From UMGS363 sp051891935 (GTDB lineage Bacteria > Bacillota > Clostridia > Oscillospirales > Ruminococcaceae), in contig JBJFFR010000155.1 in the NCBI GenBank assembly GCA_051891935.1, positions 1 to 7,931 of the forward strand: a stretch of DNA of 7,931 nt, in the 5' to 3' direction. The notes beneath the pieces were generated by a model that saw only the letters and a list, made by a program, of their open reading frames with translations, had not been told where the DNA came from and made no database searches. A program made the translations under genes and the position numbers. This document shows, piece by piece, positions 1 to 5,956 of the stretch (position 1 is its first letter; each line of letters opens with the position of its first letter).

Positions 1-228
1 CGTAATGCGTAATGCTTAATGCGTAATTATTTTGTTCCGAACATTATTTAAAATAATGGTCGGATATGGAATCCGCCACTACAAGAATTCGGTGTATTTC
101 AAAAACTTAATTGTCGCCCGTTCCGTTTAGCAAAGGTATCGCCAACATCGGGGTAAGAAAACCGCCATTTACAATTTTATCAAATATGCAGCGCATAATA
201 ATTACGAATTACGCATTACGCATTACGC
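1..228. repeat. Inverted-repeat element with 7-bp tandem arrays at its ends
   Basis: Positions 1-28 hold tandem copies of the heptamer TAATGCG (one unit is TAATGCT). Positions 201-228 hold the reverse complement of that array; the two ends match over 28 nt with about three mismatches. The left end may extend beyond the window. Inside are a small palindrome (44-60, CATTATTT-A-AAATAATG) and, at about 59-86, a reverse-oriented relative of the GTAGGGGCGGAT hairpin found in the two larger elements downstream (3775-3799 and 6353-6381). No credible gene is present. It looks like a decayed non-autonomous repeat element. The nature of the element is inferred; the inverted repeat is directly visible. 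Confidence 0.7.
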
Positions 229-248
229 ATTTCTTTAAATGGCGGTTT
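159..248. repeat. 13-bp inverted repeat straddling the right heptamer array
   Basis: AAACCGCCATTTA at 159-171 is perfectly complementary to TAAATGGCGGTTT at 236-248. The pair encloses the right-hand (TAATGCG)n array and ends 7 nt before the -35 box of the transporter promoter. It may be the stem of an older repeat into which the heptamer element's end intrudes, or a hairpin insulating the promoter. The function is unknown. Confidence 0.6.
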
Positions 249-255
249 AAAACTG

Positions 256-284
256 TTGACAATTGTCGATAGAGATGCTATAAT
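256..284 (+). promoter_or_regulatory. Consensus sigma-A promoter of the ABC transporter operon, with palindrome over the -35
   Basis: TTGACA (256-261), a 17-nt spacer and TATAAT (279-284) match the housekeeping consensus perfectly, predicting a start near 291. The 10-bp perfect palindrome GACAATTGTC (258-267) overlaps the -35 box and is a plausible repressor operator. A promoter this strong driving an importer would normally need negative control. The promoter is clear; the operator role is inference. Confidence 0.9.
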
Positions 285-290
285 AATAAC

Positions 291-431
291 GTATGAGTTA
301 TAGGCTTTAAAGATTTAAAGCGCAGCAGAGTTTAACGGTACATATTGCTAAAGTCTGTGCGGTTTGTTTTGTTAAAGTGTGGTGACTTATACTATTATTA
401 ATATCATACTATTTTAAAAAGGGGAATGTTT
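291..431 (+). other. Long, potentially structured 5' leader of the transporter mRNA
   Basis: About 140 nt separate the predicted transcription start from the first gene. Visible pairings are CTTTAAA/TTTAAAG (305-311 with 314-320) and a discontinuous stem of 320-334 with 349-360 (GCGCAG/CTGTGC plus TTTA/TAAA). I see no T-box signature (AGGGTGGNACCGCG) and no clear antiterminator/terminator pair, although TrpXYZ-type operons are sometimes T-box controlled. The ribosome site AGGGG lies at 420-424. No known riboswitch class was recognised. Confidence 0.4.
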
Positions 432-1412
432 ATGAAATCCATCAAGAAGATCGCAGCTTGCGCACTCGCTTGCGTTACTGCTGCAATGACATTCGCAGGC
501 TGCGCAAGCAAGACTGCTGACGACGGAAACAAGGTTTACAACGTTGGTATCTGCCAGCTCGTTGAACACCCTGCTCTTGACGCTGCTACACAGGGCTTCA
601 AGGACAAGCTCACCGAACTCCTCGGCGCAGACAATGTTGTTTTCTATGAGCAGAACGCACAGGGCGAAAGCACTAACTGCGCTACTATCTGCCAGGGCTT
701 CGTTTCCAACGGCTACGACCTTATCCTTGCAAACGCTACACCTGCACTCCAGGCTGCAGCTGCTTCTACAAACTCCATCCCTGTTCTCGGAACTTCCGTT
801 ACCGACTACGGCACAGCACTTGACATTGCTGACTGGACAGGCAAGACAGGCACAAACATCTCGGGTACAGCTGACCTTGCTCCTATCGACGAGCAGGAAA
901 AGATGCTCAAGGAGCTTTTCCCCGATGTTAAGCAGGTAGGTATCCTCTACTGCTCTTCCGAAGCAAACTCCAAGTTCCAGGCACAGAAGTTCGGCGAAGC
1001 TCTCACAGCTGACGGTATCGCTTTCAAGGAATACACAGCTGCAGACAGCAACGAGATCCAGTCCATCACAAACGCTGCTATCGGCGAATGCGACGTTCTC
1101 TACGTTCCTACCGATAACACAATGGCTTCCAATGCAGAGATCATCAAGAACATCTGCGTTCCTGCAGGCATCCCCGTTATCGCAGGCGAAGAGGGTATCT
1201 GCAAGGGCTGCGGCGTTGCAACTCTTTCCATCAGCTACTATGACCTCGGTACAGCAACAGGCGAAATGGCTTACGAAGTTCTCACCAAGGGCACAAACCC
1301 CGGCGAAATGGAGATCCGTTACGCTCCCAGCGTTGTAAAGGAATACAACACAGAGATCTGCAGCACACTCGGAGTTACAGTTCCCGATGACTACATTGCA
1401 ATTGCTGAATAA
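432..1412 (+). CDS. ABC transporter substrate-binding lipoprotein (ABC_sub_bind / TrpX-like)
   Basis: This is a 326-residue extracellular solute-binding lipoprotein that delivers its ligand to the permease and ATPase encoded next. Residues 1-23 form a lipoprotein signal peptide (KSIKK, a hydrophobic stretch, then the lipobox FAGC with lipidated Cys24). The family marks VEHPALD (about 44-50), NISGTADLAP (142-151), PTDNTMAS (226-233) and GEEG (252-255) followed by a YYDLG...GEMA stretch match the ABC_sub_bind family (COG2984). Characterised members bind tryptophan and other aromatic amino acids; the ligand here is not determined. An in-frame ATG at 426 would put the AGGGG ribosome site only 1 nt away, so the ATG at 432 (7-nt spacing) is chosen. 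Codon use is strongly biased (AAC, AAG, TAC, CTC, GCT), which suggests high expression and contrasts with the RepA-like gene downstream. Confidence 0.93.
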   Translation: MKSIKKIAACALACVTAAMTFAGCASKTADDGNKVYNVGICQLVEHPALDAATQGFKDKLTELLGADNVVFYEQNAQGESTNCATICQGFVSNGYDLILANATPALQAAAASTNSIPVLGTSVTDYGTALDIADWTGKTGTNISGTADLAPIDEQEKMLKELFPDVKQVGILYCSSEANSKFQAQKFGEALTADGIAFKEYTAADSNEIQSITNAAIGECDVLYVPTDNTMASNAEIIKNICVPAGIPVIAGEEGICKGCGVATLSISYYDLGTATGEMAYEVLTKGTNPGEMEIRYAPSVVKEYNTEICSTLGVTVPDDYIAIAE

Positions 1413-1425
1413 TATTTTTTAATCA

Positions 1426-1480
1426 GACTTAATGCGGAAACGGAGCAGTCTTTTGATCTGTTCCGTTTCCAAATTAAGTT
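1426..1480 (+). terminator. Intercistronic hairpin after the substrate-binding gene (attenuator/3' stabiliser)
   Basis: Positions 1426-1448 pair with 1458-1480 through a stem that includes GGAAACGGA/TCCGTTTCC and, further out, ACTTAAT/ATTAAGT, around a short TTTTGAT-type loop. It starts 13 nt after the stop codon. No real T-tract follows, so it is a weak terminator at best. Hairpins at this position in importer operons commonly protect the binding-protein mRNA and lower expression of the downstream permease and ATPase. The stem is visible; the role is inferred. Confidence 0.65.
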
Positions 1481-1488
1481 TAATTATG

Positions 1489-1651
1489 GGGTTCTCTAAA
1501 AACCGGGACACGAGCATATTTTCGTACATGACTTACATCAGCTGCAAGGCAACAAACCGCAGTAATACTTGATGTATTACAAGGTTTGTTAACGCAGCAG
1601 ATGATGTAAGTCATAGAAAATATGCCGTGAAGGAGGTTTTTAGAGGTTCCC
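1489..1651. repeat. About 163-bp imperfect palindrome (MITE-like) inside the transporter operon
   Basis: The two halves are near-perfect inverted copies around a centre at about 1571. Matching blocks include CTCTAAAAACC (1494-1504) with 1635-1645, GCATATTTTC (1514-1523) with 1616-1625, ATGACTTACATCA (1528-1540) with 1602-1614, AACAAACC (1551-1558) with 1583-1590, and GTAATAC (1562-1568) with 1574-1580. No coding capacity is present. It lies between the binding-protein and permease genes, so it must be transcribed unless the upstream hairpin terminates. The best reading is a foldback, non-autonomous mobile element. No certain target duplication was seen. Confidence 0.75.
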
Positions 1652-1705
1652 TTATGTGTTAATTAAAACTTAAGCTTCACAACAACTTTGAAAGGAATTT
1701 GCTCT

Positions 1706-2656
1706 ATGAACATTATGACGCTCGTGAACGCACTTCCGGGATCGGTTGCCCAGGGTCTTATCTGGGGAATCCTTGCCATCGGCGTTTACATAACCTACAA
1801 GATCCTCGATTTCGCCGATCTTACCGTTGACGGAAGTCTTGGAACGGGCGGCGCTGTTGCAGTCGTTCTTATTTTAAACGGAGTACCCGTACCGCTTGCA
1901 ATTGTATGCGCATTTTTCGCAGGCTGCCTTGCTGGACTTATAACGGGACTTCTCAACACTCTCCTCGGCATCCCCGGCATCCTCGCAGGTATCCTCACGC
2001 AGCTTGCTCTTTACTCGATCAACCTTGACATTATGGGACAGGCCAACACAGCTATCAACGTTGACAAGTATCCTCTCTTTATGTCGCTCCGCTTTATCCC
2101 TATGACAATTCTCAAGGGCGTTATCGTTGTAACGGCTATCATCGCAGTGCTCTACTGGTTCTTCGGAACGGAATACGGATTTACTATCCGTGCAACGGGC
2201 TGTAATGCAAATATGGCTCGTGCGCAGGGCATCAACACGAAAAAATCGACCGTTATCGCACTTATCCTTTCAAACGGACTTGTCGGACTTGCAGGCGGAC
2301 TTCTTGCACAGTATCAGGGCAACTCCGACGTTAATATGGGACGAGGCGCTATCGTAATCGGACTTGCTGCAGTTATCATCGGTGAAGTTTTCGGTGAGCT
2401 TTTCCTCGGCAAGCACCTCAATTTCAGCGGAAGACTTGCTTTCACAGCAATCGGCGCTATCATCTACTTCATCGTTATCCAGATAGTTCTCTGGCTCGGA
2501 CTTTCAACGCAGAACACAAAGCTTTTCTCGGCTATCGTCGTTGCTGTATTCCTCGCTGTCCCCTACATCAAAAAGACATCGAAGAATTCATTCCGTGCAG
2601 CTGCAAAGAATTCCGCAGAAAGTATAAATGAGAAAGGCGGTTCGGAAAATGCTTGA
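1706..2656 (+). CDS. ABC transporter permease (BPD_transp_2, TrpY-like)
   Basis: This 316-residue integral membrane protein forms the translocation pore of the importer. It has about eight or nine hydrophobic segments (roughly 12-32, 48-65, 66-84, 90-105, 137-153, 182-203, 214-232, 244-266 and 273-288) and ends in a polar, charged cytoplasmic tail (289-316). The motif DFADLTVDGS (35-44) is characteristic of COG4120-type permeases paired with ABC_sub_bind proteins. The start is the ATG at 1706, with AAAGGA at 1691-1696 nine nt upstream; a TTG start at 1688 would put the ribosome site inside the gene. The 3' end overlaps the ATPase gene by 8 nt (ATGCTTGA), indicating translational coupling. The 293-bp gap before this gene is mostly repeat DNA. 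Confidence 0.92.
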   Translation: MNIMTLVNALPGSVAQGLIWGILAIGVYITYKILDFADLTVDGSLGTGGAVAVVLILNGVPVPLAIVCAFFAGCLAGLITGLLNTLLGIPGILAGILTQLALYSINLDIMGQANTAINVDKYPLFMSLRFIPMTILKGVIVVTAIIAVLYWFFGTEYGFTIRATGCNANMARAQGINTKKSTVIALILSNGLVGLAGGLLAQYQGNSDVNMGRGAIVIGLAAVIIGEVFGELFLGKHLNFSGRLAFTAIGAIIYFIVIQIVLWLGLSTQNTKLFSAIVVAVFLAVPYIKKTSKNSFRAAAKNSAESINEKGGSENA

Positions 2657-3443
2657 GATAAACTGCATTAAAAAGACCTTCAACGCAGGAACAATAAACG
2701 AAAAGAAAGCGCTCAACGGCGTTACGCTCACACTCAACGAAGGCGACTTCTGTACGGTTATCGGCGGCAACGGCTCGGGCAAATCCACAACGCTCAACGC
2801 AGTCGCAGGCGTGTGGCCTGTTGACTCGGGTTCGATCAAGATCGGCGGAATCGACGTAACAGGACTTTGCGAGCATAAACGTGCGCAGTACCTCGGAAGA
2901 GTTTTCCAGGATCCTATGACGGGAACGACCGCTACAATGGAAATACAGGAAAACCTTGCCCTTGCAGCAAGAAGAGGACAGAGCCGCTCGCTCAAATGGG
3001 GCATCACAAAGCAGGAGCGTGAGGAGTATCACGAGCTGCTCAAAATGCTCGAACTCGGACTTGAAGACAGAATGACCTCAAAGGTAGGACTTCTCTCGGG
3101 CGGTCAGCGTCAGGCACTCACATTGCTTATGGCAACGCTGAAAAAGCCGCAGGTGCTTCTTCTTGACGAACATACAGCTGCACTTGACCCGAAAACAGCA
3201 GCAAAGGTGCTTGAGCTTTCCGATAAGATCATCTCGGAGAATAAGCTTACCGCACTTATGGTAACACACAATATGCACGATGCGATCAAGCACGGCAATA
3301 AGATCGTAATGATGAATAACGGCAGGATCATATTTGAAGCGGAAGGCGAAGAAAAGAAGAAGCTCACCGTCGAAGATCTGCTAAAGAAATTTGAAGAAGA
3401 CGGCGGCACATCCGCTATCAACGACAGAATGATCTTGGGATAA
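2649..3443 (+). CDS. ABC transporter ATP-binding protein (COG1101, TrpZ-like)
   Basis: This is a 264-residue cytoplasmic ATPase that powers the importer. All canonical motifs are intact: Walker A GGNGSGKS (39-46), Q-loop Gln87 in VFQDP, signature LSGGQ (149-153), Walker B ending LLDE (Asp173, Glu174), and switch His207 in VTHNM. The C-terminus is short and charged. The length and the HTAALD sequence after Walker B fit the COG1101 ATPases that accompany ABC_sub_bind proteins. The start at 2649 has AAAGGCGG (2633-2640) 8 nt upstream; the ATG at 2628 has no comparable site. The TAA stop (3441-3443) directly abuts the tip of composite element E1, so no native terminator or 3' flank remains visible. 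Confidence 0.94.
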   Translation: MLEINCIKKTFNAGTINEKKALNGVTLTLNEGDFCTVIGGNGSGKSTTLNAVAGVWPVDSGSIKIGGIDVTGLCEHKRAQYLGRVFQDPMTGTTATMEIQENLALAARRGQSRSLKWGITKQEREEYHELLKMLELGLEDRMTSKVGLLSGGQRQALTLLMATLKKPQVLLLDEHTAALDPKTAAKVLELSDKIISENKLTALMVTHNMHDAIKHGNKIVMMNNGRIIFEAEGEEKKKLTVEDLLKKFEEDGGTSAINDRMILG

Positions 3444-3596
3444 ACTGCGAAGCCAAGCAAAAGTTTAGGTCAAGCCTTTTCAAAGGCTTGCAGGGGTCAA
3501 GGGGACAGCGTCCCTTGTCGCTTCCGCAGAAGCGAAACTCCTTAAACTTTAGCGAAACGCTTTCTGCAATAGCGTAATATCTAACAAATCCAAAAA

Positions 3597-3670
3597 GCGC
3601 AATTCACGAAAATAAGGTTAAAACAGAACGTGAGAAATCATTCTGTAAACCCAAGAATCGTGAATTGCGC
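3597..3670. repeat. GCGCAATTCACGA stem module, E1 left arm
   Basis: GCGCAATTCACGA (3597-3609) pairs perfectly with TCGTGAATTGCGC (3658-3670). Nested inside is ACAGAA (3623-3628) with TTCTGT (3641-3646), closing a loop that reads GTGAGAAATCA. The module recurs inverted at 4093-4166 and again in E2 at 6160-6232 (degenerate) and 6575-6650. Confidence 0.8.
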
Positions 3671-3698
3671 TAATTCTTTATTATCGGAACAACTATCC

Positions 3699-3743
3699 TT
3701 GAAATATAAATTCACGAACGCAGTGAGTGGATTTACGTTTCAA
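3699..3743. repeat. Conserved-loop hairpin in E1 (loop CGAACGCAGTGAG)
   Basis: The stem is TTGAAATATAAATTCAC (3699-3715) with GTGGATTTACGTTTCAA (3727-3743), with a few mismatches. The loop region 3715-3727 reads CGAACGCAGTGAG. The same loop pattern CGAACnnnGTGAG recurs in two E2 hairpins (6262-6306 and, on the other strand, 6502-6546) on different stems. Confidence 0.75.
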
Positions 3744-3778
3744 CTCAATATGAACGTGAAAACACATTTTGCTGTAGG

Positions 3779-3810
3779 GGGCGGATTCCATATCCGCCCT
3801 TGCGTTTTTT
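3779..3810 (+). terminator. Terminator-like hairpin with T-tract in E1
   Basis: The stem GGGCGGAT (3779-3786) / ATCCGCCC (3792-3799) with a 5-nt loop is followed by six T (3805-3810). It would stop + strand transcripts running out of the ATPase gene through the left arm. The E2 equivalent is at 6353-6388, and a degenerate reverse-oriented relative lies at about 59-86, so it is part of the repeat family rather than a dedicated gene terminator. Confidence 0.6.
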
Positions 3811-3833
3811 GATACACTTCGCACAACCGCTCA

Positions 3834-4007
3834 TACTAATCTTTAATCGTTCTATAGACAAAACCGAGAGATAGAAAAGTCCAGTTAGGTAAACTTGTTT
3901 ACCTTGGAGAGCGACCGCAGACAGGCTTGCCGCCTTTCAAGGGAGCTTGACGACGAATGGACTTATTATAGCCGAGGGTTTGTCTATAGGTTGATTAAAG
4001 ATTAGTA
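3834..4007. mobile_element. Nested 174-bp MITE-like insertion within E1
   Basis: The terminal inverted repeats begin TACTAATCTTTAATC (3834-3848, perfect complement at 3993-4007) and continue, after a 3-nt unpaired GTT on each side, with CTATAGACAAA (3852-3862) matching 3979-3989; looser pairing extends to about 3882. Flanking TCA at 3831-3833 and 4008-4010 is a candidate 3-bp target duplication. The corresponding place in E2 (about 6412-6416, ACTCAAG) lacks the insertion. The interior has a perfect hairpin AGGTAAAC-TT-GTTTACCT (3887-3904) and no gene. A second copy in the opposite orientation begins at 7883. Confidence 0.75.
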
Positions 4008-4018
4008 TCAAATGTTGT

Positions 4019-4062
4019 CGGCTTGAAATGCTTATTTGCTTCGCTCAAAGCATTTCAAGCCG
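4019..4062. repeat. 15-bp perfect hairpin, E1 right half
   Basis: CGGCTTGAAATGCTT (4019-4033) pairs perfectly with 4048-4062 around a 14-nt loop rich in GCTTCGCTC. The E2 counterpart at 6423-6459 has a different stem (CATAAAATG/CATTTTATG) but a similar sequence at the start of the loop (GCTTATnGCTTnGCTC). Stem change with loop retention again suggests selection on structure. Confidence 0.75.
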
Positions 4063-4092
4063 AGGATAGTTTATTATAGAAAAATAGAATAA

Positions 4093-4166
4093 GCGCAATT
4101 CACGAAATTTGAGTTTACAGAATGATTTCTCACATTCTGTTTTAACTTTCTTTTCGTGAATTGCGC
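4093..4166. repeat. GCGCAATTCACGA stem module, E1 right arm (inverted copy)
   Basis: GCGCAATTCACGA (4093-4105) pairs perfectly with 4154-4166. The interior (GTTTACAGAATGATTTCTCAC) is the reverse complement of the interior of the 3597-3670 module, so the whole module is an inverted copy of the left-arm one. Confidence 0.8.
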
Positions 4167-4337
4167 TTTTGATTTGATAGTTATTTCGCTATTGCTGAAA
4201 GCATTTGGCTATAGTTTTGGGTGTTTCGCTCTCTGCGGAGAGCGACCAAGTGGCTTTGCCCCTTGGAACCCCACCACCTTTGAAAAGGTGGACGAAACTT
4301 TTGCTTGGCTTCGCAGTTAACGGCGAATGTTTATTAC

Positions 4338-4649
4338 TTACGCTTTAGTAATGAAGCTTTTCAGCTGTGCTTTCGGTACTGCGCCGACGATCTTATCCTT
4401 TAATCTGCCGTTCTCGAAAAGCAGCATTGACGGTATGCTTTCGATGCCGAATTTCATCGCAAGCTGCTGTTCCTCGTCGACGTTCACCTTACAGAACTTT
4501 ACGCTCGTTTCCTCTTCTGCAAGCTCGTCCACTATTGGGGACATCATCATACAGGGTCCGCACCAAGACGCCCAGAAATCCACGAGCACAGGCTTATCCG
4601 ACTTCAAGACTTCCTGTTCAAAATTTTGTGATGTTACTTTTGTTACCAT
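4338..4649 (-). CDS. trxA: Thioredoxin
   Basis: This is a complete 103-residue cytosolic thioredoxin, the usual family length. It reduces protein disulfides and is recharged by thioredoxin reductase, which is not in this window. The active site is WCGPC (29-33), the buried acidic residue is Asp24 in VDFWA, and the cis-proline is Pro73 in SIPSM. An extra Cys53 sits in the KFCKVNVD strand. The gene lies 13 nt after the DUF4317 stop codon; its ribosome site (AAGGGAAGGA on the minus strand, 4655-4664) overlaps that stop, so the two genes are almost certainly co-transcribed and translationally coupled. Its stop lies about 20 bp from the tip of element E1. The symbol is by family; several thioredoxin paralogues may exist in the genome. 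Confidence 0.95.
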   Translation of the reverse strand: MVTKVTSQNFEQEVLKSDKPVLVDFWASWCGPCMMMSPIVDELAEEETSVKFCKVNVDEEQQLAMKFGIESIPSMLLFENGRLKDKIVGAVPKAQLKSFITKA

Positions 4650-4662
4650 ATTTATCCTTCCC

Positions 4663-5805
4663 TTATATTGAATTGCCCTTTATTCTTGTTGCAAGTCCGT
4701 TTATCTCGATCGCAGGGTCGTCAAGGTCGATAATAAGGCATCGTCTGCCGTCCATTGTGGCGGTTCTGACCTTATCGGTTGCGTCCTTGCTGATGCTGAC
4801 GGTGATCTCGGGTGTGGAGAGCTTCGTCTTTGGCTCGACAAGGTTCGTTGCGGTGAGCACTCCCCCTTCGACCTTATTTTCGAAGATGGTTTTCAGGCTT
4901 TCAAGCCTTTCATCGCTTACGCCCGAATCGGAGAGGATGTTGTACATTCTGTTTCCGTCAACGACCGGCAGCTCGGTGTCGTTCTTGGCTTCGGCAACGA
5001 ATTCACGGAGCTTTTCGTTGACCTGCGTAATGACGGTATAGTTCAGCTCATCGCCGCAGACGTCGTGCATTACCTGCTGGAAGGTCTTCTTCTCGCCGTT
5101 TGCGCTCATTCTGAACGAGCAGCCGAGGACATCATTAACGAACGAAACATTCGGCTTTCTCGGTGTTTTTGTGAAGTACATAACGCTGTTTACATCGGGC
5201 GCTCTGTCGCTGAAAACGGGATAGAAGAAGCCGTCTGTCGGTTCTCTTGCAATGACAAGCTCGGTATTCGGCTTCTTTGAGATCGAGTTGGAATCGCCGT
5301 CAAACATAAGTCCGTCATCATTTGTGACTGCAGGACAAATTGCGCAGACGATAAAGTTGTACTCGTCGGCAGCGGTGCCGAGGTCGTCGTCATTCTTATC
5401 TCTTGACATTATGCTGTAGGAGCAGTGTCCGATGATGATAGTATATGCAGGTTCATAAGCAAGATTATTGATAATTTTTTCCAGAAGTGCTGCGCAGGCC
5501 GCTTCATCGGCAAGCTTTGTTTTAACGGCTTCCCATAAAATCTTCTGCGAACCGCCCTCGTCATACTGTTCACGAGGGAAAGGATATTCGAGCAAGCCTT
5601 TTCCGAGGTTTCCCTTGAATACCTTTGAGAGCGATTCCATAAGGACTGCGCCGATCTCCTCGGGAGTGATCGAATACAGCTCGTTCGTCTGACAGCGGAC
5701 GTTTTTCTGCGTATCTATGTAAGCGGTCAGTACACGGTTAAGCGTGAAAAAGCCGCTGTGTTCGCCGAAATTCTTCTTTATTTCGGCAAGCTCTTTTTTG
5801 TTCAT
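4663..5805 (-). CDS. DUF4317 family protein of unknown function
   Basis: This is a 380-residue soluble protein with no signal peptide or membrane segment. The start MNKKELAEIKKNF...FTLNRVLTAYID and the overall length match the DUF4317 family of Clostridia, whose function is not established. Visible blocks are a helical N-terminus (1-35), an acidic mid-region with YTIIIGHCSYSIMSRDKNDDD (117-137), a region reading FFYPVFSDRAPDVNSVMYFTK (about 190-210), and a C-terminal RRCLIIDLDDPAIEINGL segment. I recognise no catalytic motif. The start has AAGGGTGG (5811-5818) 5 nt upstream and a strong promoter. Coupling to thioredoxin hints at a redox-related or stress role, but that is inference only. Confidence 0.88.
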   Translation of the reverse strand: MNKKELAEIKKNFGEHSGFFTLNRVLTAYIDTQKNVRCQTNELYSITPEEIGAVLMESLSKVFKGNLGKGLLEYPFPREQYDEGGSQKILWEAVKTKLADEAACAALLEKIINNLAYEPAYTIIIGHCSYSIMSRDKNDDDLGTAADEYNFIVCAICPAVTNDDGLMFDGDSNSISKKPNTELVIAREPTDGFFYPVFSDRAPDVNSVMYFTKTPRKPNVSFVNDVLGCSFRMSANGEKKTFQQVMHDVCGDELNYTVITQVNEKLREFVAEAKNDTELPVVDGNRMYNILSDSGVSDERLESLKTIFENKVEGGVLTATNLVEPKTKLSTPEITVSISKDATDKVRTATMDGRRCLIIDLDDPAIEINGLATRIKGNSI

Positions 5806-5837
5806 TTATACCACCCTTAAATAAGATTTATGATATA

Positions 5838-5866
5838 ATTATACATTTTTTCCTTTAAAAAGTCAA
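5838..5866 (-). promoter_or_regulatory. Sigma-A promoter of the DUF4317-thioredoxin operon
   Basis: On the minus strand, TTGACT (5866-5861), a 17-nt spacer and TATAAT (5843-5838) form a near-consensus promoter. Transcription should start near 5831, about 26 nt before the ATG at 5805. The -35 box is only about 30 bp from the tip of element E2, so insertion of E2 removed or displaced any farther upstream regulatory sequence. Confidence 0.9.
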
Positions 5867-5956
5867 CGGTTTTTAATTCGGAATTGTATATAAAACACAC
5901 GCGAAGCGCCCAAAAGTTTCGGTCAAGCCTTTTCAAAGGCTTGTGGGGTTCCAAGG

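Larger units (their letters stand above)
3443..4318. mobile_element. Composite palindromic repeat element, copy E1 (876 bp)
   Basis: The ends are a perfect 24-bp inverted repeat: 3443-3466 with 4295-4318. Inward, the two arms are inverted copies with the same ordered modules: hairpin CAAGCCTT/AAGGCTTG (3471-3490) against CCACCTT/AAGGTGG (4274-4291); hairpin CAAGGG/CCCTTG (3498-3517) against CCAAG/CTTGG (4246-4266); hairpin CGCTTC/GAAGCG (3519-3534) against CGCTCTC/GAGAGCG (4227-4244); then GCTTTC[AT]GCAATAGCG and a GCGCAATTCACGA stem module in each arm. The paired stems differ in sequence between arms but remain complementary. No gene is supported; the longest ORF (3630-3812) lies in repeat modules. 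It fills the whole gap between two convergent genes and lacks a transposase, so it would need one in trans, or be a structured non-coding locus. Confidence 0.75.

Noticed and set aside
1..28. Short tandem repeats resembling a CRISPR fragment
   Set aside because: The unit is 7 bp with no spacers and no cas genes are present; it is a simple tandem array mirrored at 201-228.
291..431. T-box riboswitch upstream of the transporter
   Set aside because: Expected for some TrpXYZ-type operons, but the conserved T-box sequence and a terminator/antiterminator pair are absent.
1688..1705. TTG start for the permease
   Set aside because: The AAAGGA ribosome site lies inside this extension and correctly spaces the ATG at 1706.
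2568..3032. 154- and 139-codon minus-strand ORFs opposite the ATPase gene
   Set aside because: They overlap the intact ATPase with all catalytic motifs on the + strand; no ribosome sites or domains support them.
3630..3812. 60-codon ORF inside element E1
   Set aside because: It runs through stem modules and a T-tract hairpin, has no ribosome site, and its sequence is explained by the repeats.
3443..4318. E1 as an ordinary bidirectional terminator for the convergent genes
   Set aside because: Its position fits, but its size, its nested insertion and the presence of a second copy between divergent genes (E2) make a dispersed repeat element the better reading; a termination side effect remains possible.
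4367..5041. 224-codon + strand ORF opposite thioredoxin and DUF4317
   Set aside because: It is antisense to two well-supported genes, has a Ser/Arg/Leu-rich translation with no recognisable domain, and is a shadow of their codon bias.
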